Shown here one piece after another: positions 25,194 through 33,106 of a DNA stretch of 64,000 bases. Under the pieces are notes generated by a model. The model searched no databases, was not told where the DNA came from, and worked only from the letters and a program-made list of their open reading frames with translations. The stretch is taken from NCBI GenBank assembly GCA_963783945.1, contig CAWAPS010000002.1, forward strand, positions 186,001 through 250,000. The letters are read 5' to 3'. The stretch comes from CAWAPS01 sp963783945. GTDB taxonomy: Bacteria > Actinomycetota > Acidimicrobiia > Acidimicrobiales > Palsa-688. Position numbers and translations under genes: made by a program. The stretch's first letter is position 1; every line of letters begins with the position of its first letter.

Positions 25194-25913
25194 ATGGACG
25201 TTCGGCGAACTGGACGGATCTTCGGCTGGTTTTTCATCGGCACATTCATTACCAGCATCCCAGCTCGGCTTCTCTTCGTGCATGGCACCGGGGCCAAATG
25301 GTCCGACATGCGCTTCATCCCTGGGTCGACCTCCGCCACCAGCCTGAAGGTGGGCGCGATGCTCGAGTTCGGTCTGATCGTCACGCAGATCGCGACCGCA
25401 GTCGTGATCTATCCGCTCGTCAGGCGGCAGAGCGAAACCGTCTCGCTCGGATATGTCACCGCTCGCATCATGGAGTCGGTATTCGCCGCCGTTGGCCTCA
25501 TGAGCGTCATCACGGTCGTCGACGTAGCGAACTCGCTCGCCTCAGCTACCGGCGCTAACGCCACCGCAATCGGGGCTTCAGGCAGTTCGCTGGTGAACAC
25601 CTACGAATGGGCCTTCCTGTGGGGGCCCGGACTCGTTGCCGGAATCGGGAACGGCCTGCTGCTCGGGTACCTGATGTACCGATCGGCACTCGTGCCGGCT
25701 CGCATGGCGCTGCTTGGTCTCATCGGTGGTCCCTTGCTCATCCTTTCCTTCGTGCTGACCCTGTTCGGTGTCTACAAGAACGGTTCGGCACTTTCTGGCC
25801 TGCTGTCACTGCCGGAGATCGCCTGGGAGGCATTTCTCGGCATCTACTGCGCGTGGAAGGGGTTCAGGCCGGAGAGCCCGATCGCCGGACCAGAAATGGC
25901 GCTCGCTGACTAA
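25194..25913 (+). CDS. DUF4386 family membrane protein
   Basis: A 239-residue, six-to-seven-TM protein. It begins MDVRRTGRIFGWFFIGTFIT, then SIPARLLFVHG, followed by EFGLIVTQIATAVVIYPLVR and RQSETVSLGYVTARIMESVF. It continues with the conserved YEWAFLWGPGLVAGIGNGLL, LGYLMYRSALVPARMALLGL, and ends PEIAWEAFLGIYCAWKGFRP. The E-SV-FAA-G and W-GPG-x-x-x-G-NG-LLGYLMYRS patterns are those of DUF4386. Function unknown. The start ATG at 25194 is internal to a GGGAATGTACCTTCACG context with a weak ribosome-binding site. Confidence 0.9.
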   Translation: MDVRRTGRIFGWFFIGTFITSIPARLLFVHGTGAKWSDMRFIPGSTSATSLKVGAMLEFGLIVTQIATAVVIYPLVRRQSETVSLGYVTARIMESVFAAVGLMSVITVVDVANSLASATGANATAIGASGSSLVNTYEWAFLWGPGLVAGIGNGLLLGYLMYRSALVPARMALLGLIGGPLLILSFVLTLFGVYKNGSALSGLLSLPEIAWEAFLGIYCAWKGFRPESPIAGPEMALAD

Positions 25914-26058
25914 GGCGGTCGCCTCGCCAGATTGATTCGATCCGTGCTCATTACGCGCTCGGCAGGACGCGAATGCTGTCTCCCGAATAACGATGGATCC
26001 CGAGCATGCTCCCGGGTCGCGACGCACTGTCGGATGGTGTCCGTCTGGTGGTTCTACC

Positions 26059-26375
26059 ATGCTGGTCGTGCGGCCGCCGATCGACGGTGGGACCATTGTG
26101 GTGACGGGAGCGTCGGGTGGTATCGGCCGGGAGTTGGCCGTCCAGCTCGCCGGCCGGGCGGGCTGCGTGGCGGTGGTGGCACCGACCGTCGAGCGCTTGG
26201 AAGGGTTGCGCGATGAGCTGGCCGCCACCCGCAGCTTCGGGTGGTGGTCGTGTCCGCTGACCTTTCCGACCAGGCTGAGGTGGAGCGAGCCCTGGCGACC
26301 ATCGGCGCCGAGGTGGGCGAGGTGGATGTGCTGGTGAACAACGCCGGGGTCGTCGCTACCGGCCTCGCCGAACGA
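26059..26375 (+). pseudogene. Short-chain dehydrogenase/reductase, N-terminal fragment with frameshift
   Basis: It begins MLVVRPPIDGGTIVVTGASG, then GIGRELAVQLAGRAGCVAVV, giving the SDR cofactor motif TGASGGIG. It continues VERLEGLRDELAATRSFG. Near 26237 the frame shifts, and the next frame carries LRVVVVSADLSDQAEVERAL-like sequence, then ATIGAEVGEVDVLVNNAGVV with the NNAG motif. Homology breaks off at ~26375, before the catalytic Y-x-x-x-K. The break falls inside the 33-bp repeat that also occurs at 24052. The gene is dead. Confidence 0.75.
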
Positions 26376-26392
26376 GCGTCACCACAGGTCGG
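26360..26392. repeat. 33-bp direct repeat, copy 2, at the SDR truncation point
   Basis: Matches 24052-24084 with a single mismatch, about 2.3 kb apart in the same orientation. Directly followed by the hairpin at 26394-26411. Confidence 0.7.
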
Positions 26393-26393
26393 A

Positions 26394-26411
26394 CGCTTGA
26401 GAAATCAAGCG
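26394..26411. repeat. Perfect 7-bp hairpin with GAAA tetraloop
   Basis: CGCTTGA (26394-26400), GAAA, TCAAGCG (26405-26411). The GNRA-type loop suggests an RNA hairpin. The inner 13-mer GAGAAATCAAGCG is also present at 19353-19365. Bases 26412-26779 hold no recognisable gene. Confidence 0.55.
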
Positions 26412-26779
26412 ACCCAGGGGCGCCCGCACGGCACATTCCGGGCGCGCCCCCCTCGGATATCATCGTGCGGTATGGGGCAGGTGGGCGCGGTCCCGGGTGG
26501 CCGTCTCAACACTCGGCACCGCACGAACGTTCTGTGTGACGATTCGTTACTAGAGCACTCAGAGCCGGGAGGGCTTTGCGATGTGCCGAGCCGTCTGCAC
26601 AGGCCGTGGGGTTAGGGTACTGAGGGGTCCGAATGGCCTGGACGAATCGTTAGGGCTCCTTCCTCTGGTCATGTCAACCGTTCGGTCGGCGGCACCCGAT
26701 GATGGTGCGGGCGGCGCGCCCACCTCCGAGTGATGGCGCTGACGCCCCGGCCCGTGTGGGACGAACTGTTTCGCACTCG

Positions 26780-27571
26780 TCAGTTGACGTCGAATTCACC
26801 GGCGAGGATGCGGGTAACCTTTTCCGGGTTCCCGATGGGCATGGATACGACGTAATGGCCGGGCGTGAGTTTGGCGGTGGCGTAGGCCATGCCGTTTGCC
26901 CCGGGTAGGGCCGCTACGACGATGTCGCCGATTTTGGCGATGTCGAGGGTGTCGTTCCGGATCTGAGCGAGCGTGTACGGCTGTCCGTCGTGGATTCGAG
27001 CGACGAGAAGGATGAACCCGGATTGGTTGGCCGGCGCGTGGTTGGCGAATGAGACACCCACCGGCCCGGGCGGCAAGGTGGCAGGGATGCCGGTGAAGTC
27101 GCTGCCGACACTGGTGATGTCAAGGCGGGTGAAGGCGCAGTTGTCGTGAGCGGCATGATCCAGGCCGGTCAGAGCGCCGATCAGGCTGCTGTCGTCAGTG
27201 TTCAACGGTTTGCCTTTGGCGGTCTCAGCGATGGCGGTGCGCACGGTGTTCACATCCGTGTCGAGTTCGGCCGGGACATTGGCCGCCAGTATTTGCAGAG
27301 GGGCGGCGGCCGTGGCTGCCCAGCGGATCAGTGTCGCTGGAGACGCCGGCGAGTTGTCGCTGTCGGGGTAGGCGAGCATGGCGGCGCAGGCGGTGGCGGG
27401 GTTTCGATTGGCGGCGGCGTTTCGGGCCGGGGCTGCTGTAGAGACGCCAGATGGGATGGGACTGGTCGCTGTATGGGGCCGGCTGCTCGAGGAGCAGGCG
27501 GCGAAGACGGTGAGGCTGGCGGCGACGCAGGCAGCCGACAGAACGGATCGGTGCATTGGTGGGCGTAACAT
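26780..27571 (-). CDS. Lipoprotein of unknown function
   Basis: A 263-residue lipoprotein. The start ATG 27571-27569 is chosen because AAGGAG lies 7 nt upstream and it leaves a normal lipoprotein signal: MLRPPMHRSVLSAACVAASL, then TVFAACSSSSRP, with lipobox F-A-A-C. The mature protein has two cysteines (ATACAAML and HDNCAFTRL). It has a helical N-terminal half (AELDTDVNTVRTAIAETAKG) and a beta-rich C-terminal half (GPVGVSFANHAPANQSGFIL, then KLTPGHYVVSMPIGNPEKVT). The C-terminal GHYV-x-x-C/S-P-type sequence is reminiscent of cupredoxin-like copper-binding proteins, but no full copper-ligand set can be identified. Stand-alone. Confidence 0.8.
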   Translation of the reverse strand: MLRPPMHRSVLSAACVAASLTVFAACSSSSRPHTATSPIPSGVSTAAPARNAAANRNPATACAAMLAYPDSDNSPASPATLIRWAATAAAPLQILAANVPAELDTDVNTVRTAIAETAKGKPLNTDDSSLIGALTGLDHAAHDNCAFTRLDITSVGSDFTGIPATLPPGPVGVSFANHAPANQSGFILLVARIHDGQPYTLAQIRNDTLDIAKIGDIVVAALPGANGMAYATAKLTPGHYVVSMPIGNPEKVTRILAGEFDVN

Positions 27572-27817
27572 GCTTGGGCTCCTTGGATTTGCATTGGTGT
27601 TCGGTTGGGTTTGAGGATGGGTCGGGCGCACTGCTGGCAGGGCCCGATCAGCAGTAGGTGTAGCGAGAGCGGTGCGGGCGGCCGGCCCGATGTCCGGCCC
27701 GTTTGGCGTGCAATTCGCGCCCCTCTCGCGTTGCGACGTTTCGCAGGGGAACGTGTTGCCTGCCGGGTCGTCCGTCGCCTCTGCTGTAAGCGGCGACGCT
27801 CCGGACGACCGGGATGG

Positions 27818-28282
27818 TTATTCGAACTCTGGCAGCACCTGGGCGTCGCTGTCCGCAACGCCTTGGATGGTCGTGGCCCAGCCGCAGTATTGGCAGGTGC
27901 CGTTGTTGCAGTTGGCGACCGGCCCCACAAGATTGACTTGGCAGGTCTGGGTTGCGGACGCCAGGCATTGGCAGCTGAGCGAGATGATGCCGTGCGTGGC
28001 CCCGAATCGTCTGAGCATGAAACCAGGCTCGGTGAAGGTCAGGGTGGTTTCGTCTGGTTGCTCGAAGCGGTCCCCAACATAGGCCTGACTATCGGTGACG
28101 AACAGCGCCACCTGGATTTCGTCGGCCAGGCGGGCGGCGAGCTCGTCGTCGAGGATCTGGCCGTGCGCGCTCACCGCGTGGACACTGAACGCCGATACGA
28201 CCTCGTCTTCCTCGCCGACGAAGATCAGCTTGCAGGTCGTGTCGGGAAGCATTTTTCGGCATTCCAGAGCTCTGATCGTCAT
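27818..28282 (-). CDS. DUF1059-like N-terminus with Cys-rich C-terminus
   Basis: A 154-residue protein. ATG 28282-28280 overlaps the preceding membrane-protein stop by 4 nt (ATGA). Residues 1-45 (MTIRALECRKMLPDTTCKLI, then FVGEEDEVVSAFSVHAVSAH) resemble a DUF1059 small domain with its paired cysteines and a VHAVSAHG end. The middle is a helical/strand region (DELAARLADEIQVALFVTDS). The C-terminus holds a cysteine cluster SLSCQCLASATQTCQVNLVG, then PVANCNNGTCQYCGWATTIQ, suggesting metal or disulphide binding. Tight coupling with the membrane protein implies a shared function, unknown. Confidence 0.75.
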   Translation of the reverse strand: MTIRALECRKMLPDTTCKLIFVGEEDEVVSAFSVHAVSAHGQILDDELAARLADEIQVALFVTDSQAYVGDRFEQPDETTLTFTEPGFMLRRFGATHGIISLSCQCLASATQTCQVNLVGPVANCNNGTCQYCGWATTIQGVADSDAQVLPEFE

Positions 28283-28947
28283 GTGGGGTTCCGTTCCAAT
28301 GTGGCCGCGACGGCTGGACCTGCCTGCGTTTCGCGGTCGCGTCGATCTCGTCGGGCCCGCACCAGGATCACGGTGGAGACCACGAGTGTCCACAGCGCCA
28401 CTATCCCCACGCTGGCGAAAGGCACCCCCAAAGAAAGGACTCCGAGTACCACCGCGACCCATCCCACCCAGCGGGCCAGCAGTGCGCTGCGCACGATGGT
28501 CGTCCCTGTGGCCACCAGGAACACGGCGGCTCCTACCCCTCCGAGAAACGTGTTCAGGTCGTTTTGGAGCGCATTCAGCGTCTGCACACTGGCTGCGGAC
28601 AGGTGATTGACGCTGTCGGCCAAGGCCCAGGCGATCCCTGCGACCAATCCTCCCGACACCGCAAAGCTGACGACCCCGGCAAAACCGACAGTCGCCAGCC
28701 TGCGGTTGGCTGGCACCGACGACAGGTAGTCGCGGAGATACCAGTAGAAGAACAGGGCTACAAAGACCGCCAGCTCGATCACGTAGGCGGAGACCGCGGT
28801 CTGGCTCTTGTGCCGGTGGTAGAAATCGACCACTCTTGCCGCGCTGGCGTGGGAGTCGGGCGGATTCACCAATACCAAAGAGGCGATCACAAGGGCCACG
28901 AACAGAAACCCACCCCCCGCCAACCGTTGTCTCATACGAGGCTCCAT
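28279..28947 (-). CDS. Multi-spanning membrane protein (paralogue of 10861-11526)
   Basis: A 222-residue protein with GGAGGG about 6 nt before ATG 28947. Hydrophobic segments are GGGFLFVALVIASLVLV, AYVIELAVFVALFFYWYL, LATVGFAGVVSFAVSGGLVA, GGVGAAVFLVATGTTIV and WVGWVAVVLGVLSLGVPFAS. A final VGIVALWTLVVSTVILV precedes an Arg-rich tail. The loop LSAASVQTLNALQNDLNTFL aligns with ETAQTLNFLQSD of the protein at 10861, and both have L-x-x-W-(L/V)-(A/G)-WVA before TM5. It is the first gene of a two-gene operon with the Cys-rich protein. Confidence 0.82.
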   Translation of the reverse strand: MEPRMRQRLAGGGFLFVALVIASLVLVNPPDSHASAARVVDFYHRHKSQTAVSAYVIELAVFVALFFYWYLRDYLSSVPANRRLATVGFAGVVSFAVSGGLVAGIAWALADSVNHLSAASVQTLNALQNDLNTFLGGVGAAVFLVATGTTIVRSALLARWVGWVAVVLGVLSLGVPFASVGIVALWTLVVSTVILVRARRDRRDRETQAGPAVAATLERNPT

Positions 28948-29089
28948 CGCTTGCCCTCCCGTTGCCCTGCGCCACTCTGGGCGCCCCGGTTATCGCAACG
29001 AGGTTCTCAGCTCGACTGACGGGCTCGCCTCAGAGAGCCACCCTGAACTTTTCCCTTCGCTCGCCCTTCGAACCGGCTAGACGGGGCAG

Positions 29090-29902
29090 TCAACCGTAGT
29101 CTTCGAGGGCGACGCGCAGCTCCTGCCGGGCGCCTTGGCCGGAGAGACCCAGCTTCATGTAGGCGTGCGACAGGTGGGTCTCGACGGTCTTGCGGCTCAC
29201 GTACAGCTCTTGGGCGATGGCCACATTCGGTCGGCCCGTTGCCGCCAGGCGTGCCACCCGCAGTTCCGAAGCCGTGAGGGCGTCAAGCCCGCTGCGGGCG
29301 ACCCGGCGGGGTCTGGCTCCCGCAGCGCGTAGCTCTTCCCCGGCCCGGGCCATGAGCCGGTCGGCCCCCCACCGTCGAGCCAGGTCCATCCCCTCGGCGA
29401 GCGGCTGGCGGGCCTCGATGCGGTGGTGGCGGCGCCGCAGCGAGGCGCCCAGCTCCACCAGAGAGCGGGCCCGTTCGAGTGACGCCTCGCAGCGCTCGAG
29501 CACCGTCACCGACTGGCGCAGCAGCTCGATACCGGCCTCGCCGCCTTGAATGATGCCAGCAGCGCGCAGCGCCACGCCAACCGGCCGCGCCAACCCTATG
29601 GCGCGGGCCAGTGCGAGCTCCTCCTCGATCAGCGCCCGCGCCGAGTCGGCTTCCTCCGCGGGCAGCGCTAACGCTAGCTCGGATCGCCACGGCGTGAAGG
29701 TCGGTGCCCGCCGGAGGCGAGCGTTCGTCTCGGCGCACCCTCGCAGATCCGCCAAGGCACCCGTATGGTCCCCCTGCTGCCGTCGCAGTCGCCCCCGGAC
29801 CTCGAGCAGCATGGCCCCACCCGTCGTCGGGAAGAATCCCGACTCAGGCTGAAACGCCTCCACGCCCCCTACTAGGTCCTCGAGGCTGGTCCACTCCAAC
29901 AT
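29090..29902 (-). pseudogene. LuxR-family (LAL-type) regulator, C-terminal part
   Basis: The frame carries TPR-like helices (RLRRQQGDHTGALADLRGCA, then LERCEASLERARSLVELGAS) and ends with a canonical LuxR HTH. The HTH reads SGLDALTASELRVARLAATG, then RPNVAIAQELYVSRKTVETH and LSHAYMKLGLSGQ. This is the C-terminus of the large ATP-dependent LuxR regulators (about 900 residues). The P-loop ATPase that should precede it is missing. Upstream DNA switches directly to a SARP gene remnant. The frame starts at an internal ATG (29902) without a ribosome-binding site, so it is a 5'-truncated gene, or the end of a deletion fusion. Confidence 0.75.
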
Positions 29903-30847
29903 GGCGTCAACCAGCCAGAACAGCGGTGTGCCCCCATGAGCTTGTCCAACTCGGTTAGCTCCGATCCCCGGCCAATGAAATTTGACACCGGGGCGGGCAA
30001 ATTCGTCCGCGCCATCTCAGCCGCGTGCACGAGAACGGGAGCAACGCCTGACACAACGGTGTGACGGCCGGTCCAGGCCAAAGCCTCCGACTGGAGCAAG
30101 ATGTTGTTCTCCAAGCGCGCCAACTCGAGGGAGGGTTCAATGCCTAACTCCTCGCGGAGGGTATTGCGCGCCCGTTGGTAGCAGCGCAGCGCGGTCTGCC
30201 TGGCGGCCGGCCCGATAGAACGACAACATCAAGATCGCCCAACGACGCTCCCGCAGAGGCTCCGCGGCGACTGCCTCCTGACCGAGCAGACATACCTCGT
30301 CGTGCCGCCCCAACCTCAGTCGAGCCTCCATGGTTTCCTCGACGGCCGCGTTTCGCTGCTCCGACAGCCTCGCCCCTGGGGTGAGTGTCCAGCCCGCTCC
30401 GGCTACGTCGGCGAATGCTGACCCCCGCCAGCGCCCCAAGCCTCGATCCAAAGCCTCTAGGCCGGTCGAGATCGATCCGTTGGCAATTTCGGCCCGGCCT
30501 TGGGCGATATCGGCTTCGAAGAGCAAGGTATCGAGCTCGGCCGTTTCCACTCGGATGCGGTAACCGCCCTCACCAAAGGACAGGCGGTCCGCGCCCAGCA
30601 GCTGACGCAGAGTGGAGATGTGGCTTTGCAAAGTCGACGCGGCCGCCGAGGGCGGTGCACCCTCCCAGACGTCTTCGGCCAACACATCGACTGGAACCAC
30701 CCGATGTGGCGACCCCAGCAGCCGCACCAGCACGGCCCGACGCCTCGCCCCCCCGACGCGAATCTCCCGTCCCGACCTCTCGACCCTGAGCGGTCCGAGA
30801 ACACCGAACAGCAGCTGGACGCCATCCTCGGCAGCTATCGTCACCAC
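29902..30847 (-). pseudogene. SARP/BTAD-type regulator, frameshifted and 3'-truncated
   Basis: The first frame starts at GTG/ATG 30847 (MVTIAAEDGVQLLFGVLGPL). It gives the OmpR-like winged helix (GARRRAVLVRLLGSPHRVVP, then STLQSHISTLRQLLGADRLS) and the BTAD helices (DTLLFEADIAQGRAEIANGS, then AAVEETMEARLRLGRHDEVC, EPLRERRWAILMLSFYRAGR). Near 30180 it shifts to a frame completing YQRARNTLREELGIEPSLEL-like sequence, then NLPAPVSNFIGRGSELTELD. The latter is the usual linker into an NB-ARC ATPase. There the gene is cut at ~29935 and joined to the LuxR C-terminus. The original was an AfsR-like activator. Confidence 0.75.
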
Positions 30848-31789
30848 CCCCCAGAGCGCGGACGGCTTAACCTTCGGCTGGTGACAAACCTCCTCAGCAC
30901 ACTGACAAGACGTGGACTGCTAAGTATGTGACTGCTAAGTCTGTCACCTCTGCGGCCATGACGGTTCCACGCTACCACCGGCGTCACCATCGGCCGGAAC
31001 GGTGGCAACCTCGCCCCACGGGCCGCGAGCGTTGCCGTCTACGCTTCGCCGGACAGGTCGGGGCGGTTTAGAGGCGACGACGAACAGTTCGGCGATCCCA
31101 GAGCTGATGCGCGTCAGGGTCGCCGATGTGCTCGTAGTGAATCCATTCAAGACTCGGGCCATCTCCGAGGCCAAGATCAAGACCCACAGGGGTCAACACC
31201 CGGGTGCCGGCCCAGGAGGTGGCCGCACACTATCGGCCCCGTGCATGGCTGGCCGATGAGCCACAAAGGCCCGGCGCCACCACGTCTCAGCCCTGATAGC
31301 CATGATTCTGCGCAGCGCCAGGATCAAGAACCAAAGGGCACGCTAGCTCCGGCCGCAACCTCCTGTCGCGCTGCTCAACCTCCGTTCGGGTTCGCCGACA
31401 AAGGCTAGGTGGCTGCTCAACCATTTGCCCTCTGATGACCGCCAACCGGTGGTATCACGTCTGCGCCAACTTGACTTCGTCAACCGCGGACATACGCCTG
31501 ATCGACGCCAACTAGCCGAGGTCGAGCTATCAAGTTCCGACCTTGAGGGACCTCGCCACCCCTTCGCAGTTGACCAAGCCGAGACCAAGGGCGCCTGATC
31601 GATGGGCGGCCGGAGCACGGAGGTCGACAACTCTTCCGGATGGGTGGGGCTGTGCAAGTCCACAGCACGCTTGATGACCGACAGGACCGTGCTCGCTAAC
31701 AGCGACGGACTTGGAGCGATCTTGGAGCGCGCTTCGAGATGATGTCTGTAGCCCAACAGATGGGGCCGACGCGAAAGGAGCGAGAACCA
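30848..31789. other. Long stretch without a supported gene
   Basis: About 940 bp. The largest frames (minus 31343-31756 and 30944-31180) are Ser/Arg-rich with no signature. The promoter of the 31790 ORF should lie at its right end. Confidence 0.4.
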
Positions 31790-32056
31790 ATGAACACCAC
31801 AATGAAAAGGCCGAGAGGAACCTCAGCGGAAGAGCAAACCATCCTGGACCGCTTCGCCACCCGCACCCGCCGCGCTGCTCGCCACAACATCGAGGCACTC
31901 AGCCGGGGCGGTTGCTGCCGCTATGGACGTTTGTTCCGACTGCCACTTGGCAGTAACGAACACCCCTTCCTACCGATGTTCTATGTCGGAGATCCAACAT
32001 ATTTAAGGAGGTATATGGAGTGTCCAAGGTCACAGAACGCCCCAGCGGTCGACTAA
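31790..32056 (+). CDS. 88-residue hypothetical protein preceding an iron-enzyme gene
   Basis: ATG 31790 has AAGGAG 9 nt upstream. The product has a charged helical N-terminus (MNTTMKRPRGTSAEEQTILD, then RFATRTRRAARHNIEALSRG). It continues GCCRYGRLFRLPLGSNEHPF and LPMFYVGDPTYLRRYMECPR. The 3' end overlaps the start of the downstream enzyme gene by 37 nt, and the enzyme's AAGGAGG lies inside this ORF, implying coupled expression. The helical leader followed by a Gly-Gly-Cys-Cys and aromatic-rich tail is superficially like a modified-peptide precursor, but nothing else supports this. Unrecognised family. Confidence 0.55.
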   Translation: MNTTMKRPRGTSAEEQTILDRFATRTRRAARHNIEALSRGGCCRYGRLFRLPLGSNEHPFLPMFYVGDPTYLRRYMECPRSQNAPAVD

Positions 32057-32712
32057 TGGCCAAGTTGCGGCCGCTCGTGGCAGAGGTCGCAGTCCGCTCG
32101 AAGCTGATGGCCGAGCACCCGAACTCCAGGGGCATGTACTGGGCGCTGATAGAGCTGCTCCACGCTGAAGTCCGTGCAAGCGTCCCATTGATGGTCGCCG
32201 CCGAGCGCAGAGCGGTGAAGCTGGCCGGCAGCGGTGACATCGTGGCAGAGGCACTCGCACCTTGGCTGCAGGAGCACATTGCGGACGAGACCGATCACGA
32301 CACGTGGCTGCTTGCCGACTATGCTCGGATCGGAGGGGACCCCGACAGCTTGGCCGACCGTCCAGGCTCGCCGACAGTGGCCGCCATGGTAGGGTCGGTC
32401 TACTACTGGACCCTGCATGCCCACCCCGTGGCCATTTTGGGCTACTGCGCCGTCCTTGAGGGCACCCCACCAACCAGCGCCTTCATCGAGGAGGTGGTCG
32501 CACGAACTGGCTATCCGCCTAACGCGTTCCACACCCTGTACCAACACTGCCAAATCGACGTCAACCACGCCGGCGAGCTCCTCCACCTCATCGATTCTCT
32601 CCCTCTTTCCCAGCGTCATGAGGGCATCATCGGTCTGACGGCCCTGCAGACCGCCGACCTGCTCATCGGCGCCGGCGACGAACTCCTCGACGTCCTCCAA
32701 AACCATCGCTAA
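32020..32712 (+). CDS. Iron-containing redox enzyme, heme-oxygenase-like fold
   Basis: A 230-residue all-helical protein. The start is a GTG at 32020, 8 nt after AAGGAGG. Metal-ligand helices typical of the TenA/PqqC/heme-oxygenase-like superfamily are visible. These are GMYWALIELLHAEVRASVPL, then WLQEHIADETDHDTWLLADY and FHTLYQHCQIDVNHAGELLH, with the D-x-x-H motif. Heme-oxygenase-like diiron oxidases use such residues to activate O2 on amino-acid or lipid-like substrates. The reaction here is unknown. The overlap with the upstream 88-residue ORF makes that peptide a candidate partner or substrate (inference). Confidence 0.8.
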   Translation: MSKVTERPSGRLMAKLRPLVAEVAVRSKLMAEHPNSRGMYWALIELLHAEVRASVPLMVAAERRAVKLAGSGDIVAEALAPWLQEHIADETDHDTWLLADYARIGGDPDSLADRPGSPTVAAMVGSVYYWTLHAHPVAILGYCAVLEGTPPTSAFIEEVVARTGYPPNAFHTLYQHCQIDVNHAGELLHLIDSLPLSQRHEGIIGLTALQTADLLIGAGDELLDVLQNHR

Positions 32713-32840
32713 GAGCAACCCGGGGAGCAATCCGGGCGAACTGCGCCTCACGGTCGCCATCTCGGTCGTGGCCGCGGCAGCCACGGCTGCGGCCGAGGGC
32801 GTCCGCACCGTCTGGCGCCACTAGAACAGTTCCGTTCTCC

Positions 32841-33036
32841 TTAGTCCCCGGCGCGGAGCAGGATGTCCTCGACGTACTTGTCGCACTGACATCGCCTTCT
32901 CACTGATCTGCTGATAACGCTCGTATGCGTCGATGCGCGTCAGACGCCAGCCGCGCGGATGACCGCGCTTCTCAAATTCCCGCGAGACCTTGCGGCCGAG
33001 GCGGCGAGATCTGACGCAAAGCGTGATCTTCCTCAT
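32841..33036 (-). pseudogene. Small basic protein, probably frameshifted
   Basis: ATG 33036-33034 starts MRKITLCVRSRRLGRKVSRE, then FEKRGHPRGWRLTRIDAYER and YQQISEKAM. Near 32893 the frame becomes Arg/Pro-rich. A neighbouring frame instead reads CDKYVEDILLRAGD with a stop at 32843-32841, a more natural ending. An indel seems likely. Family unknown. Confidence 0.35.
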
Positions 33037-33106
33037 CGAGACATCCGACTCTCCGGTGGCTGATCCAGCCCTCCGGCCCAACTCCCTTGCTTTCCACCCG
33101 GGGAGG

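Noticed and set aside
23931..25283. 450-codon minus-strand open frame
   Set aside because: Overlaps the real DUF4389 gene in another frame and is Arg/Pro/Gly-rich with no domain.
31790..32056. RiPP precursor peptide with heme-oxygenase-like maturase
   Set aside because: No recognised maturation enzyme, exporter or protease nearby; retained only as a low-confidence hypothesis, not as a call.
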